From: Sciurus carolinensis
Taxonomy: Eukaryota > Chordata > Mammalia > Rodentia > Sciuridae
Direction: 5' to 3'
Assembly (NCBI RefSeq): GCF_902686445.1
Contig: NC_062227.1
Coordinates: forward strand, 23,180,777 to 23,244,776
DNA: 64,000 nucleotides
The notes beneath the pieces are model-generated. The model did not search any database. It was not told the DNA's origin and saw only the letters and a program-made list of their open reading frames with translations. Position 1 is the first letter of the stretch. Each line of letters starts with the position of its first letter. This document shows positions 1 to 11,361 of the stretch, in pieces. The translations under genes were made by a program, and so were the position numbers.

Positions 1-358
1 AGAACAAAGGAACTTGGTGACAAGACATCCAGAGGCAATTTCTCATGTCAGATGTGATGTGCATTTGCATTCAGGCCAAATTTCATTCCAAGGCCCAGAG
101 GCTTTACACATATAGACTGGATTATTCAAACACCTGAGGAAAGTCTGAAGACTCCAGTCACTCTCACAGTCTCTCTGGAACCTTGGAATAGGAAAAGTGT
201 TGTTTTTTTTTTTGGTCCCTAAGCCAGCATCATCCCAGAGAGGGGATTGCTGTTTATGATTTTGTTTTTTTTAAACCCCATTTTGTGTACTCTAGTTTTT
301 TGTTCTCACAGAAACCATGGTAACCTAACATCATGGCCATTTCCTATTCGTTTTCCCT
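1..358. other. No gene or repeat recognised
   Basis: Mixed-composition sequence with short T-runs near 203 and 261. I see no open frame of note and no repeat I can name. Confidence 0.5.
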
Positions 359-613
359 ATGCTACTTTGCTCAGCGAAGGCAGAAAATGCCTACGTGTGC
401 ACTTTTGCACTGCAAATGACTGAAGTTCTGGTCAAGGAGATGACGGGGAAGTCCCTGATGGGAAAGTTGGTGTTCTACTAGAAGGGCCGCTTCTTCTTCC
501 CACCTGTATGTGCCTGGGGTGCAGTGGTCACCCGTGAACATGAGGCAACACTCATGAGGACAAAAAGAAACCCAAGATTGCAGGCAAGAGACAGAAAGAG
601 CCCCAGGTCCCCA
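359..613 (+). pseudogene. Unidentified decayed open frame
   Basis: Starting at ATG 359, the plus strand stays open for about 45 codons (MLLCSAKAENAYVCTFALQM and on). It meets one TAG near 484 and continues open to a TGA near 613. The conceptual product mixes hydrophobic and basic stretches. I recognise no family, there is no poly(A) tail, and chance is a real alternative. The opposite strand is also open (371-658), which weakens the case. Confidence 0.15.
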
Positions 614-940
614 TGACACCTTTGGGCAGTGGAGCCCACCCCAAAGTTTCATTTCCAATCTTCTTTTTATGATAAAAATAAGTTCCTCTTTAGCTGTTTA
701 TTTGGATTTGTTTTTGTCTAAGCATACCCTGTTTAATTCTATTATTGTTGTTCTTAATGTATGGTCTTCACTTTATACATGCATATGTGTTTCCCTGCAC
801 ATAATAGTATGTAGAGAGAGAAATAAAGTCAATAATTTTGGTTATGTTGGAGGTACAGGGGTAATGTGGAAGGAGAAAAGAAAATGAAAAAAAAATAGTT
901 AAAAGTAAAATTTAATAAAAGTCTTTGAAAGAATGTAACT

Positions 941-1148
941 GTAGCCAGTCATGGTGGCTAATGCCTATAGTTCCAGCTATTTGGGAAGCTAACTCAGGAG
1001 GATTGCAAGTTCAAGGCCAGACTGAGCAATTTAATGAGAACCTACATCCAAGTAAAAAAATTAATAAAAAAGGAAGGGCTCGGACTGGGGATATAGCTCA
1101 GTTGGTAAAGAGCTTGCCCAAGGAAGGGCTGGGGGTAAAAAAATAAAA
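941..1148 (+). mobile_element. Composite B1/ID-type SINE, decayed
   Basis: The left half carries the 7SL/B1-like body (CATGGTGGCTAATGCCTATAG through TTCAAGGCCAGACTGAGCAA). The right half carries the tRNA/ID-like GGGGATATAGCTCAGTTGG. An A-rich tail follows. Similar TGAAA(A)GAAT words flank it (about 924-934 and 1150-1159), consistent with a diverged TSD. Confidence 0.7.
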
Positions 1149-1380
1149 ATGAAAAGAATTTTAAAAGGTCATAAATCATATCTATATTTTTATACACACA
1201 TATGTATGTATGTATATATTTGTATTTCATTGTTAACACTATATAATGACAAACATTTGAAGATAATTTTCAACCGAAAAGTTTTGATACTTGTAAAAAT
1301 GAAAATCTCTGAAGCTCTTGATAAGTGTTGATGTATGTATGTTGGTAAAGGTACATGTGTCTATATGTGTGTGTGTTATA

Positions 1381-1700
1381 CAGTTGGCCCTCTGACCTAT
1401 GGGTTTTGATTCTGTGGATTCAACCAACTATAGATCAAAAATATTTGGAAAAAAAATGTATCTGTAGTGAACATCTATATACTTCTTTCTTGTCATTATT
1501 CCTAAATGGTACAGTATGGCATCTATTTAAATAGCACTTACACTGTGTTAGGTACTGTAAGTAGTCTAGAGATGATGCAAAGTATACAAAAGGATGTGTG
1601 TAGGTTATATGCAAATACTCTGCCATTTTATACATGACTTGGGCATCCACAGATTTTGGTATTGGAGGTGTATCCAAGAACCAATTCCCTGTGACTACTG
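1381..1700 (+). mobile_element. MER2-like non-autonomous DNA transposon (Tigger/pogo group)
   Basis: It begins CAGTTGGCCCTC next to a TA dinucleotide. It contains the hallmark GTGGATTCAACCAAC and ATCAAAAATATTTGGAAAAA, and ends GTGACTACTG, roughly the inverted terminal sequence. Its length of 320 bases is close to full size. It has no coding capacity. A related copy lies at 54426-54742. Confidence 0.75.
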
Positions 1701-1709
1701 AGGAAACAG

Positions 1710-1711
<2 letters not shown>

Positions 1712-1756
<45 letters not shown>
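1712..1756 (+). repeat. (TG)n microsatellite
   Basis: An uninterrupted TG dinucleotide run of about 22 units starts a few bases after the MER2 copy. Confidence 0.95.
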
Positions 1757-1757
<1 letters not shown>

Positions 1758-2930
1758 AATGTAAATATGGTAGGATCCCATCTATTTTTATGTCTTTACA
1801 CAGGAAAAGCATTCTGATTGGATGGATGGGCACTAAAATGATAACAGCATTTATCATTTAGTCTTGGTTATGGTATTATGAGTCATTTTCTATCATAGTT
1901 TAATATTTACTTAAATATCCTAGTTTTTCTACATTGGCTTGATTTACCTATATAACATAAGAAAGTTAGGGAGGAAAAAAGCAAAGCTGTCCTCAAGGAG
2001 AAAGCCTGACACTCTGGGAGGAACAGAGTACCATAGCTCAGTGCAGAATTCAGTTAGAGGAAAGGGGGTCTGGTGGAAAGCTGCCTGCGCTGGAGACATG
2101 ATCTCTGATTAGCAGAAAGGGTTTGTGCCAAGACCCCAGCTCTTCAGTGCCTGCCTATCAGGGATGATGATGGGATTAATCAGATTTCAAAATTGCCTGG
2201 TAAAACTCTATTAGTTCCTCAGAGACATATGGGATGTAAATTTAAGGTGTTATTGTATTATTATGGTTTTGCCATCTTGGTTGGGGCTGCAAAATCAAGA
2301 CTATCAAATATTACAGGTCTTACATTCTATTTTTACCAAGTACTGGTGAATAAATTTAAGTGGGAGAGACTGAATTGTAACATGACCTCTTTCCTACCAA
2401 TTGTAACAAAAATTCAGTTCTATATTCTGAGAATTGTGTATCTTTTTCCAAGGGGAAAAATGACTTAGAAATTTAGATTCATGTATAAGGGCTTTTGCAA
2501 AGAATGTAAAAATAGCCTCTTTACAGAGCTGATCCCTCCTTGCTAAATTTTATTGAGTGAAATTTAATGGCAACTAGTTTTAGCTGAAGTAGATTTTTTT
2601 TTTTCCCTGTCACTTTCCGTTGGGTCTAAGTACATATCTATCTTTTTCTCATCTATTTCAAAACATGATTTTAAAATATTGAAGTAATATCACTTTCCCT
2701 TTAAAGATGCTTGTTTCAAGTGAGAACTTAAGGTGTTTTTTTTCCCCCAGTATTTAATCTGTAATTTTGCAGGTTACTCTCATTTGCAGATTTTAGAAAG
2801 TGCCTTTTATTCTTCTCGAAGTGTTAAAGCAATTTAGATTAATGGGCTTCGGACTCTTTGATACCCGATTTAAGGCATTTTGAAATCTGGAGAAGACTAT
2901 ACCCTTTCATATGTGATAAGTAAAAATCTT
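1757..2930. other. Repeat-free AT-rich block, candidate conserved non-coding DNA
   Basis: I recognise no transposon and no coding frame. From about 2160 on there are homeodomain-type words such as GGGATTAATCAG near 2172, AATTTAATGG and TTTAGATTAATGGG near 2834. Conservation cannot be judged from one sequence. Confidence 0.3.
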
Positions 2931-3985
2931 GGCAGATGAAAGCCTATTTTTTTCTTTTTGTTTTTGCACAAAAGAATCTTCAGAGCCACAGAAAAACTGC
3001 AGAGGAGAGAGAAAAGAGCTTCCATATTGCAGATTTCCTTTTCTCCCTCTCCTGGCAAGCCTACCCTTCACAGTTTCTTGGAGGAAATGGGAGAAGAGAC
3101 CAAGAAGCCCCCTCCACACAGAGGACAAGGGAGGCCTAGACTGCCCCTCACGGCGATCTATGCCCACTAAAGGTTAACACTGGGTTCCCCAAATGACATG
3201 TTTACAGAGCCTCATATTCCATCTTCCACTTCACCCACCCATCAGTTCAGGTAGACTCTATAAGGACTAATGTTCTCTAACAAGGACCATGATCCAGGTG
3301 CCTCTCTGGGGGAGGTCACATGCCCCATGCAGAGGTAGACACACAACCATTAGTTGCCAGTCCTTTCTTTTTGATTATAGACTGAGAATTCACTAGTGAC
3401 CCCTGCCCTAGAAGGGGAGTTAAGGGAGATCTCCTGAGAATAAAACTATAGTTTAATCTTGTGTGTGTGCGTGTGTGTGTGTGTGCGCGCGCATGCCTGC
3501 ACATGTGTATGTGCTCATTTGGGTCCATTTATAGGTACAAAGGATGGTTATTAGGGATGAGAAGAAAAAAATGGCAAAGAAGTAACACAGCGTTCCTCTG
3601 CACTTGATCAGTTTCAACTTTTTTCTTTTCCTTGAGTCGAATGCCAGGATGTGGGTGAATTACAATTTGAGTCCTAATAAGGGATAAAAGATACAATTGA
3701 AAACTAATAACCCACAAAGTAAAAGATTAAAATTAACCAAGATAATCACTAGAACAAAATTTTAAACTTTCCTAAGAGCCAAAAGAAAATTAAAAACTAA
3801 AAGAGTAAAGAAAACATGCAGAAAAAAAAAAAATCAGTATCAATATAACGTGGTAATTCTGACAAAATAATATGACACAGTTGATACTAAATTTCTGGTT
3901 TCTAGAATTGTGAGATAATGAGTTCCTGTTGTTTTAATTACTCACCTTGTGGTACTCTGTCAGAGGAGCCCTAGGAAGCTAATAA
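2931..3985. other. No gene recognised; short GT/GC repeat
   Basis: Several short overlapping frames occur at 2907-3177 on both strands, typical of chance. A GTGTGTGC-type simple repeat lies at about 3460-3492. The segment becomes A-rich toward the L1 that follows. Confidence 0.45.
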
Positions 3986-3989
3986 GATA

Positions 3990-5440
3990 ATTAATAATCA
4001 ACAAATCAATATCTATTTTAAGAGTAACAAAATAGACAAATCACTAACTAACCTAGAAAGGGAAAAAGAGAGAGGCAGAGAAAGCACAAAGAAATGGCAA
4101 AGGGGAAATAACCTAACACAGAAGAAACTAAAATACCATGGAATTCCGGGCTTCTCTGTGAATATATTTGAAAAGTTAGTTGAATGGATAATTTTCTAAA
4201 GAAATACAATTTACCACAATTGATACTATTAGAAAATACAGAAACAGATTGATTTCTGTAGCAGAAAGAGAGAAAGTTGTCCAGGAACTGCTGCACAAAA
4301 ATTAAATAAATAGATAAGCAACCAGAAAAAAAAAAAAAGAAGAAAAGAAAAGAAAAAGTGCCAGATGTGGTGGCACATTCCTGTAATCCCAGTAATTTGG
4401 GTGGCTGAGGCAGGAGGACCACAGTTCAGAGTCAGCCTCAGCAATAGCGAGGCAGTAAACAACTCAATGAGACCCTGTCTCTAAATAAAATACAAAATTG
4501 GGCTGGGGATGTGACTCAGTGGTTGAGTGTCCCTGAGTTACCTGTCCCTCCACCCCCTCCAAAAAAAAGAAAAGACAAGAAAAGGAAAAGAATCAGACAC
4601 ATATGATTTCACAGGGCAATTCTGCCAATCTTCAAAGGCTGGATATCCCCAAATTTTCTTAAATTGTCCTAGAGCAATAAAAAATGACAACATCCTAATT
4701 CACTTTATGAAACAAGTATAACATTGAATCTAAATCTGACTTTAAGCATTCAAAATGATAAAATAAAAGACATCTTTTAAAATATTGATGCAAATTTTCT
4801 AGGCAAACTACCATTCCAAATCATGTACCACATTAAAATAAGGGAAATCAAATGAGGTTTATTTCAGGAATGCAAGTTTGATTCAATATTAGAAAATTCA
4901 TTAATGGAATATACATGTTAATAAATTTAAGGAGAAAACCTATATAACAATTATATAGATGCTGAAACTCAGTATCTATTCCTGATTTAAAAAACACACA
5001 CCAAATTGTGTCCTTGATCCTGAAGTTAGTATCTTACATAATGGAAAACTCTAGAGAAATTTCCACCAACAGCAAGAACATTGCAAGGAAGCTCACTATA
5101 TATACTACTCTTCAGCACTGAAGTGGACCTATTAGCCCATAATATTACACGAGGGAAATAAATTAAAAGCAGATGAATTGAAAAAGAAGTAAAGTTATCT
5201 CTATTTTCAGATGATATAATGAAATTCCTCAAAAACCTTAGAGAATCAATAATAACAATAATTCAAATGATCAACAAAAGTTCCATAAAGTAGTAGGATA
5301 TAAAACTAACATACAGAGGTAAACAGTCTTTATTAACTATTTAGAAGGAATAATGGCAGAGAAGACCCTATTTGCAACAAAACAAAGATAAAATACCTCA
5401 AAATAAACATAAGAAGAAAATCTAAAAACTCTTGAAAGGT
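3990..5440 (+). mobile_element. Old LINE-1 ORF2 fragment, heavily decayed
   Basis: The sequence follows the L1 ORF2 reverse-transcriptase region in sense: AAAATAGACAAATCACTAAC, then CTAATTCACTTTATGAAACAAG, then GGAATGCAAG and GATTCAATATTAGAAAATTC. Around 5190-5220 TTATCTCTATTTTCAGATGA encodes LSLFSD, a decayed form of the catalytic (F)ADD box. There are frameshifts and stops throughout. A composite SINE interrupts it at 4359-4568. Confidence 0.7.
4359..4568 (+). mobile_element. Composite B1/ID SINE inserted in L1
   Basis: GTGGTGGCACATTCCTGTAA, GCTGAGGCAGGAGGACC and AGACCCTGTCTCTAAATAAA form the 7SL-like half. GGGCTGGGGATGTGACTCAG forms the ID half, followed by an A-rich tail. AGAAAAGAAAA-like words flank both ends. 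The left flank is already A/G-rich, so the TSD is only approximate. Confidence 0.85.
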
Positions 5441-5532
5441 ACAGACTTGAGAGGGAGAGAGAGAGAGATTGAGAGTAAAGTGACAGGAAAATGTAGTAAA
5501 ATGTTAACTTTGGGGGAATCTAGATTCAGAGT

Positions 5533-5775
5533 TGTATTTGTCCGTTTTCCATTATGGTAACAAATGCCTGAGATAAACAAATTTAAAAATAGGAAAGGTT
5601 TATTTTGGCTGAGTATGGAGGGTTTCAGTCCATGGTTAGTGGGCCCCACTGCTTTTGGGCCTATGGTGAGGCAGCACATCATACATAGTGGGAGCATGTA
5701 GCAGAGGGGAGGATGGTGGACGAGCTGCCTAAGGGCACTGCCACTAGGGCTGATGCCCCTGAGACCTTGTGGTGG
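5533..5775 (-). mobile_element. MaLR-type LTR fragment
   Basis: On the plus strand it reads as the reverse of a MaLR LTR: CATTATGGTAACAAATGCC, GGAAAGGTTTATTTTGGCTG and TTTCAGTCCATGGTTAG, then GAGGCAGCACATCAT. The left boundary is clear; the right boundary is uncertain. Confidence 0.6.
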
Positions 5776-5904
5776 ACTAATACCTTGAACAGTGACTCCT
5801 GTCTTCTGTGAGGACAAGGGACCCTCACCCCCAGTTAGCCCTTGCCAGGTAAGGTCAACCTCATTCGAAAGATGCACCTCATGATTCCCATCTCTGGTTA
5901 TCCA

Positions 5905-6465
5905 ACCCACAACAAATGTAGGTTCTGCTCTGATGAGCTTTTTCAGGTAGAGTTAAATGACTCATCAGTTGACTTGAAAATAGGAAGGTTTTCCTGGATT
6001 TTCCACATGGGCCCAATCTGATTACTTGGGTCCTTAAAAGCAGAGTGATTTCTCTGGTTGGAGTCAGAGAGGGTAGAGGAAGAGACAAGGCTGAGGACTG
6101 AGGATCAGAAAGGTTCACAGCTTTTGATTTGCAGTTGTTGGCTTTGAAGGAGATAGGGAGTCAGGCAATGCAAGTGACCTCCAGACTCTAAGAATCATCC
6201 ATTCCTGGCCAAGAGCCAGGGAGAAACAGTCCTACTACCACAGCACCAAACTTGTTAACAGTTCAAACCATCCTGGAAACCATTTCTTCCTTAGAGCCTC
6301 CCAGGTAGGGTGGAGGCTTTACTGACTCCTTGGCTTTGGCCTTGTGAGACCCTAAGCTAGGAACCAGCTGAGCCACAGTGTAACTGAGCTTTGCAACCAC
6401 AGGACCTGTAAATGAAAAATGGGGGTTGTTTGAAGTTACTAAGTTTGTGGTAATTTATTATATCA
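5905..6465 (+). mobile_element. MLT1-type LTR
   Basis: The segment carries the expected order of MLT1 landmarks: GGGCCCAATCTGATTACTTG with TCCTTAAAAGCAGAG, then GTTGTTGGCTTTGAAGGAGA, GACCTCCAGACTCTAAGAA, GCCTTGTGAGACCCTAAGC and GTTACTAAGTTTGTGGTAAT, ending near CAGCAATAG. The 5' limit is approximate. A GA microsatellite abuts its 3' end. Confidence 0.75.
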
Positions 6466-6473
6466 GCAATAGG

Positions 6474-6477
6474 GGAG

Positions 6478-6555
<78 letters not shown>

Positions 6556-6564
6556 GAGAGAGAG
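6474..6564 (+). repeat. (GA)n / (GATA) microsatellite
   Basis: A GA run of about 90 bases with two GATA interruptions. It starts where the MLT1 LTR ends. Confidence 0.95.
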
Positions 6565-6591
6565 AACACGATGTGCTAGCATAGGACCCAG

Positions 6592-6649
6592 CTAGCAATC
6601 CTGTTGCTCTTCCCTCATATCTAGCAATCCTGTTGCTCTTCTGTCATAT
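6592..6649 (+). repeat. 29-bp tandem duplication
   Basis: CTAGCAATCCTGTTGCTCTT plus nine more bases occurs twice head to tail (6592-6620 and 6621-6649) with two mismatches. Confidence 0.9.
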
Positions 6650-7980
6650 CTGAAGAGTAGTCAGAATAGTGTTTGACTGGGGTCGAGTGCTCAGTAGACG
6701 TTAACTATTAACATGGTTATGACAGTGAAAACACAGGGACCCCTGTGCCCCACGTGAGATCTCATAGCTGCCACCTTTCAGTCTGTAGATTCACACCCAC
6801 CTTATCAGCTCTTCCTACCAAGGCTATGAATTCAACAATACTTTTCCAGTTGGTCAGAAACATGTTCTGAGTGTCCCTGTGCACACGGCCTGGATGGCAG
6901 ATGTGCAGAGGAGCAGGGGAGGCACCCTAGGGAGTGGGGCTATCCAAACCCGAGGCTGTTCTAAGTCTCTGGGACTCATCCGTTATAAAGGGGTGACTTT
7001 TAAATTTTTAAAATAATATCTTAATTTTTATGTATTTTTAAGCTGGGTTAGGGTAACATATTCTCTAGAGCATGGGGGAGGTACATACATTTTATGATTG
7101 TCCAGAGGTCAGAGGTTAACCTCTGTCAAGGACATTGTTAAGGGTCTCTTCAGCTGCTCTGAGCGACACCAGGCCCCTACCTGGTGTGAACTCTGCAGAA
7201 TTGGAGGTGAGTTCACTCACAGGCTGTCAGATTCTCAGGCCTCAGTTTGATCACCTATTAAATAGGAAGAGGAGTGAAATGAAAAGGTTGACTTTTTCAC
7301 CTTTAAATATTGGCGATTTCTGTGTTTGGCCGAAGTGTCAGATCCCGTCCTCTATGTCTTAATTGGTTACCAGGTCTGTTTCTAGTGTGACCTCAGGGTA
7401 AGTTCTGCCCTCAACCTCTTGCCCTTGTACCCATTAATAAAATCTTTCCGTGTTCCTTCTTTGTGAGCAAATAGGTAAATATCTTTTAGGCCTAGGGTAG
7501 AACGTTGATCCCAAACCCAAAGGGCTGATGGTGGATTTCTGAGGTCTCCTCCAGCTCTCAGACTTATGATTTTTTCATTTTGACTTCGAGCAGCCAACTG
7601 CTGATGCCAAAATGTGTTTCAGAAAGATTGAGGACTCTTGACAGGTTTAATGCTTAGTTTAATCTCTAAACTAACCATATAAAGCCCATTCATGTGTTTT
7701 CAATATGTCCAGTTTTCTAATTGAAATATAAAAAAATGCATGTCATATATGGGTGATGTGGTCACTAGATACGATGCTTTTTGGGCAGTTGGCATGCAGG
7801 CATCAGTTCTTGATTGCTCTAAAGTGTCACCGTCACACCAGTCTGGTAAGCCCAGCACCCAGGCAGGGTTACTTTCAAGCCAGTTCAGCTGACAGCTAAC
7901 TTTAGAAGGCCAGGATCAAAGGGTTCTTAGCCTCAGAACAAAGGGCTCCCATAAAAAATGGGTATCACTCCGAGTGATTT
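6650..7980. other. No gene recognised
   Basis: Apparently single-copy sequence. A possible MIR trace (CCTCAGTTTGATCACC) lies near 7236. Frames at 7135-7362 (+) and 7382-7597 (-) show no recognisable protein. Confidence 0.4.
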
Positions 7981-8600
7981 GAAAATTTAACATAAAGACT
8001 TATTAACTACTGTAGGGAACTGACATAATGAGCAACCAGCTAGTAAGAAGTAAAGGGAACCCTGAGAACTCAGGAATCATAGACAGGAAGCAGCCACCAC
8101 CTAAGAGCTGAAGTAGAACAACCAAGGGAGTGACTGGTCACTACTCAGGGGTAAGATCTGGCCCTCCCTGGAGAGGGCAGGTGGTGACTCACAGGTGGAC
8201 AGAGAAAGGAGCTTGTGCTGCCCCAGTAGAACCTGGTGGACGTCTGCCCTCTGAGTATGGGAAAGTCATCCACAAGAGGAGATGGATCTTAGAACTTGCT
8301 GCACAGCTGCCCTCCAGCATACTGGTGGGAACTACTCTGTTGGCCACTGGACATGGAAAGATGACAAGCTATGGAGCCTCAGGAGACATCCAGCCCAGCA
8401 AGAGAAAGTCCCTTCCTTATGCAGTGACCCTCCAGTGTCCTTGCCTGGCGAGGAGTAACATTGTTCCAGTTGGCAAAGGAAGAATTTACAGGGCCCAGCT
8501 TCATTTTTTCAGAGCAGGTAGAGAAATGTGTTTGGAACTGAGAGGAAATAGACCACTATCCAGCATAACTAAATTACTAGCATTCCCTTGAGTCAAGAAA
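7981..8600. other. Unassigned, possibly an ancient repeat
   Basis: The longest chance frame here (8130-8591, plus, 153 codons) shows no domain I recognise. The texture (AGTTGGCAAAGGAAGAATTTACAGGG near 8468) vaguely recalls old LTR or LINE consensus DNA, but I cannot name it. Confidence 0.3.
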
Positions 8601-9859
8601 AATCAGGTTATGAGACAGGCAGAAGCACATTTCTTTTCTCTTTCTCCAGAACCAACACAAAAAGAGGAGGTCAAGACCCGTAATGGGATCAAGGCTGCCA
8701 TGGTAGGACCACCCTGCCCAAGAACCCCATAACTCAGGGAATTTATTTACTAGGCTCTTACTGTGAATGGCACTTGATGTACAAATTGGTAGTCCTAATT
8801 TGGAGAGGTAAATTACATATTTCTGATCATTGTTCCTAAGACAGGGTAGAGTTACTGGAAAGACAATAGACCTGTGTTTAACAATTTCAGCTCATAGTTA
8901 TGATGACACAGGGGTAGCCTCAGCCACCTGTCATTTGCAACCTAAAGCATTCTAACTGATCCAGGAAGAAAAACACTTAATAAGGACTTAACACATGGTA
9001 GTTGCTGTTGTCAACTCTAGTGTTTAAATATATAATGGAATTGAGTGTAGATCTCCCTCTTTCCCTCTCTCTTGGACTAAACTCCTAACTTTTCTGGCAC
9101 AACATGTCAGGTACTCAAAGAGAACTGTTCTATAGCCACACATGTTGCCCTGTGCCCTGTTCTAGGATTTTGCCAATGAATTGTCACCACGTAGACAGTA
9201 GTCTCCACTGTACCAACCAAAGCATTTGACATTTCCGTATCTGGGGTAAGTAACTCAAGGCAAATCCTGTTAATAATATAAAAAATTTGAATCCAAACAA
9301 CATCTCTTCCTTTTTTCCTCAATTAAGTTTCAGTATCAGGAAGTTAGCTGCTCTCCCTAGAGCTAAAAATACCAGGTTCCTTGCAGACTCCAAACTGGCC
9401 ACCAAGCTTCCCTGCTGTGTGCACAGAAGCCTGGGCCTTATGTTCTGCATGGAGAAGATGTCAAGCCACATCAATCTTCCTGGCAATGTGTGGACTCCAG
9501 AAAGCAGAGCCTCAGAACCTGCTTCCTGATCCTTCCTTGCCTGATATCCACTCAGTTCTGTGTGTGGGAAGGAGAGAGTAGCCCTGGGCTTCCTCTTTAC
9601 ACTCCACTGGCTGCCCAGCACACTCTGCCGGGATGTTGAGGCAAGCTGCCGACCACAAAGCACGAGAAAGATGCAGCCACGTGCCTGGTCCATGACACAT
9701 GGCTGTGTCCTTCAGAGCTCAGGGCTTGCACTCCCAGTGGAAGCCATCTCCTCAGGCCTGGCCCTGCCATTTGGGGGTGATTTGAGGGTGGCCTCCACTT
9801 GTCACCAACTTGCCTGTTTTGATGGACTGATTATAGCAGCACACTCTGCATGAACCCAG
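8601..9859. other. No gene recognised; overlapping chance frames
   Basis: 9287-9853 is open in several frames on both strands at once, and none matches a known protein. The pattern suggests low stop-codon density, not coding. Confidence 0.4.
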
Positions 9860-10460
9860 TTGTCACACTGTCACTGGTGTGATTTGAAATTTGGTTCCTT
9901 ATGAGAGAGGAGCAAGTTGGAGCAGGTGGGGGTGCGGCTGGCAGAGCAGGAGCCAATTACAAAGGACAACAGGTTGCCAATATAAATTCTTCCGTCAAGA
10001 AACAGAAACCTGGCTGACATTATCGTTGTACCCAGGGCTCTGCTACGATCCGCAGCTTCCTCGTGGTTAATGGTGTCTTAGCCCACTGATACCACATCAT
10101 ACGTCTCATCAATTCGGGGGGTGGGGCGAGCAGCTCCTGCACAGAATGTCAGACCAATTTGTAAATATGGAATGATGGATTTTGTCAGTAAATTTATGTC
10201 AGAACGAGCAATAACATTTCCCACACAAATTAATGTATCTTAGCAGATGTTTGACTTTTGACTATCCTGTTGGAATATGTATTACCTGATAATGTATAGG
10301 CACTAAAAGCATTTTTAAATTTTCTGCTCATTAAATCTCAATCAAGTAAACATCCTAAATGAAAGAGGCATGGAAATCCTGTTTCCCTATCCTTCAAGGA
10401 GTAGCAGTTTATGATGGTATAAAATAAATTAGCTGCTAATACAATTCTTAAAAAAACAAA
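9860..10460. promoter_or_regulatory. Candidate conserved non-coding element or enhancer
   Basis: A repeat-free block with dense transcription-factor-like words: CCAATTACAAAGGAC near 9953 pairs a homeodomain-type AATTA with a SOX/TCF-type ACAAAGG. Further on come CCAATATAAATTC, CAATTTGTAAATATGG and AATTAATG. There is no coding signal. This is inference from texture only. Confidence 0.25.
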
Positions 10461-10547
10461 CAAAAAACAGTAACGAAGCAAAAAGTCTGTGTCCCCAGGG
10501 AAGGATTGCTGAAGTGGGCCGGGCTCGGGGAGGCAGCCTGGCCCCGG

Positions 10548-10700
10548 CTAAGTGACCTTACCAGTTACTTCATCCCTCGCTCCGCTTCCTTCTTGGAATA
10601 AAGATGTTGGTCATCTTTTCACAGGACTGTGGGGAGAATTCAGTGCATCAATATGTTAAAGTGCCTTTGGAGGCATGCCTGGCATTTTGGATTTGCTTGT
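10548..10700 (+). repeat. MIR SINE fragment
   Basis: AAGTGACCTTACCAGTTACTT followed by GGAATAAAGATG and TGGGGAGAATTCAGTGCATC then AAGTGCCTTTGG resembles the core and 3' half of MIR in sense orientation, with decay. Confidence 0.45.
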
Positions 10701-11361
10701 ATTATTTATTCTCAATGACACAAAAGAAAGAAAGAAGCAGGGAAAGACTTTTTCAGGTGCAGGCTTGGTGTCAAGAACAACAGCAATCCCTGTTTCCAGG
10801 CTTCTCTGCCCTCATGTGACGCTTGGGAAAGCAGAGCCTCAGTTTCCCCATGTGCAGGTGTAGATTAGCTTCTTCATCTCTGTGCAGTCGAGCCTGGTCC
10901 CTCGTACAGGTTCCCTCAAGTGCCAAGGACCTTCATGCCCTGTCTCTGGAGCCTCTGTGGGAGCTCCTGGGCAGGACAGAAAATGCAGACCAGGGTCTGG
11001 AGTGCGGGGCTTCTGGATGTGACCGCCCCTCCTCAGCCGCAGGCCACGATGTGCTCACTTCTTATCCTTCCTATCTCAGCCCCTCTGTTGGGTCATCTTG
11101 TGGGTTATCCTACTCTTTATTCTTTGACTCCTAATCTCCTCTTGTTGCGTTAACTTATCTAGCACATTAAAGATACTTTTCTCTCCTTGTTGTCATTTCT
11201 GACACTTACTTCTGCTCTTTGATTGCTTTCCTCTCACTTATTTTGTCTGTTCTGATTATCAAGCTCATGTTACTTTTTGATGGGTTGTGTGTACAGGTCT
11301 GGCATCTGGCTTTTGTTTCGTGATAGAAGGAGGGATGAGAATGGAGCGTAGATTGTCAGGG
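10701..11361. other. No gene recognised
   Basis: Contains CAGAGCCTCAGTTTCCCCA near 10832, a MIR-like trace. Overlapping frames at 10823-11153 show no known domain. Confidence 0.4.

Noticed and set aside
1435..1857. 140-codon minus frame with a histidine/threonine repeat
   Set aside because: It is read through a MER2 transposon and a TG microsatellite; the HT run is only the translated dinucleotide repeat.
6357..6569. Leucine/serine-rich minus frame resembling a signal peptide
   Set aside because: It is the translation of the GA microsatellite.
8130..8591. 153-codon plus-strand open frame
   Set aside because: No domain, no splice or promoter context, and old-repeat-like texture. Long chance frames are expected in 64 kb.
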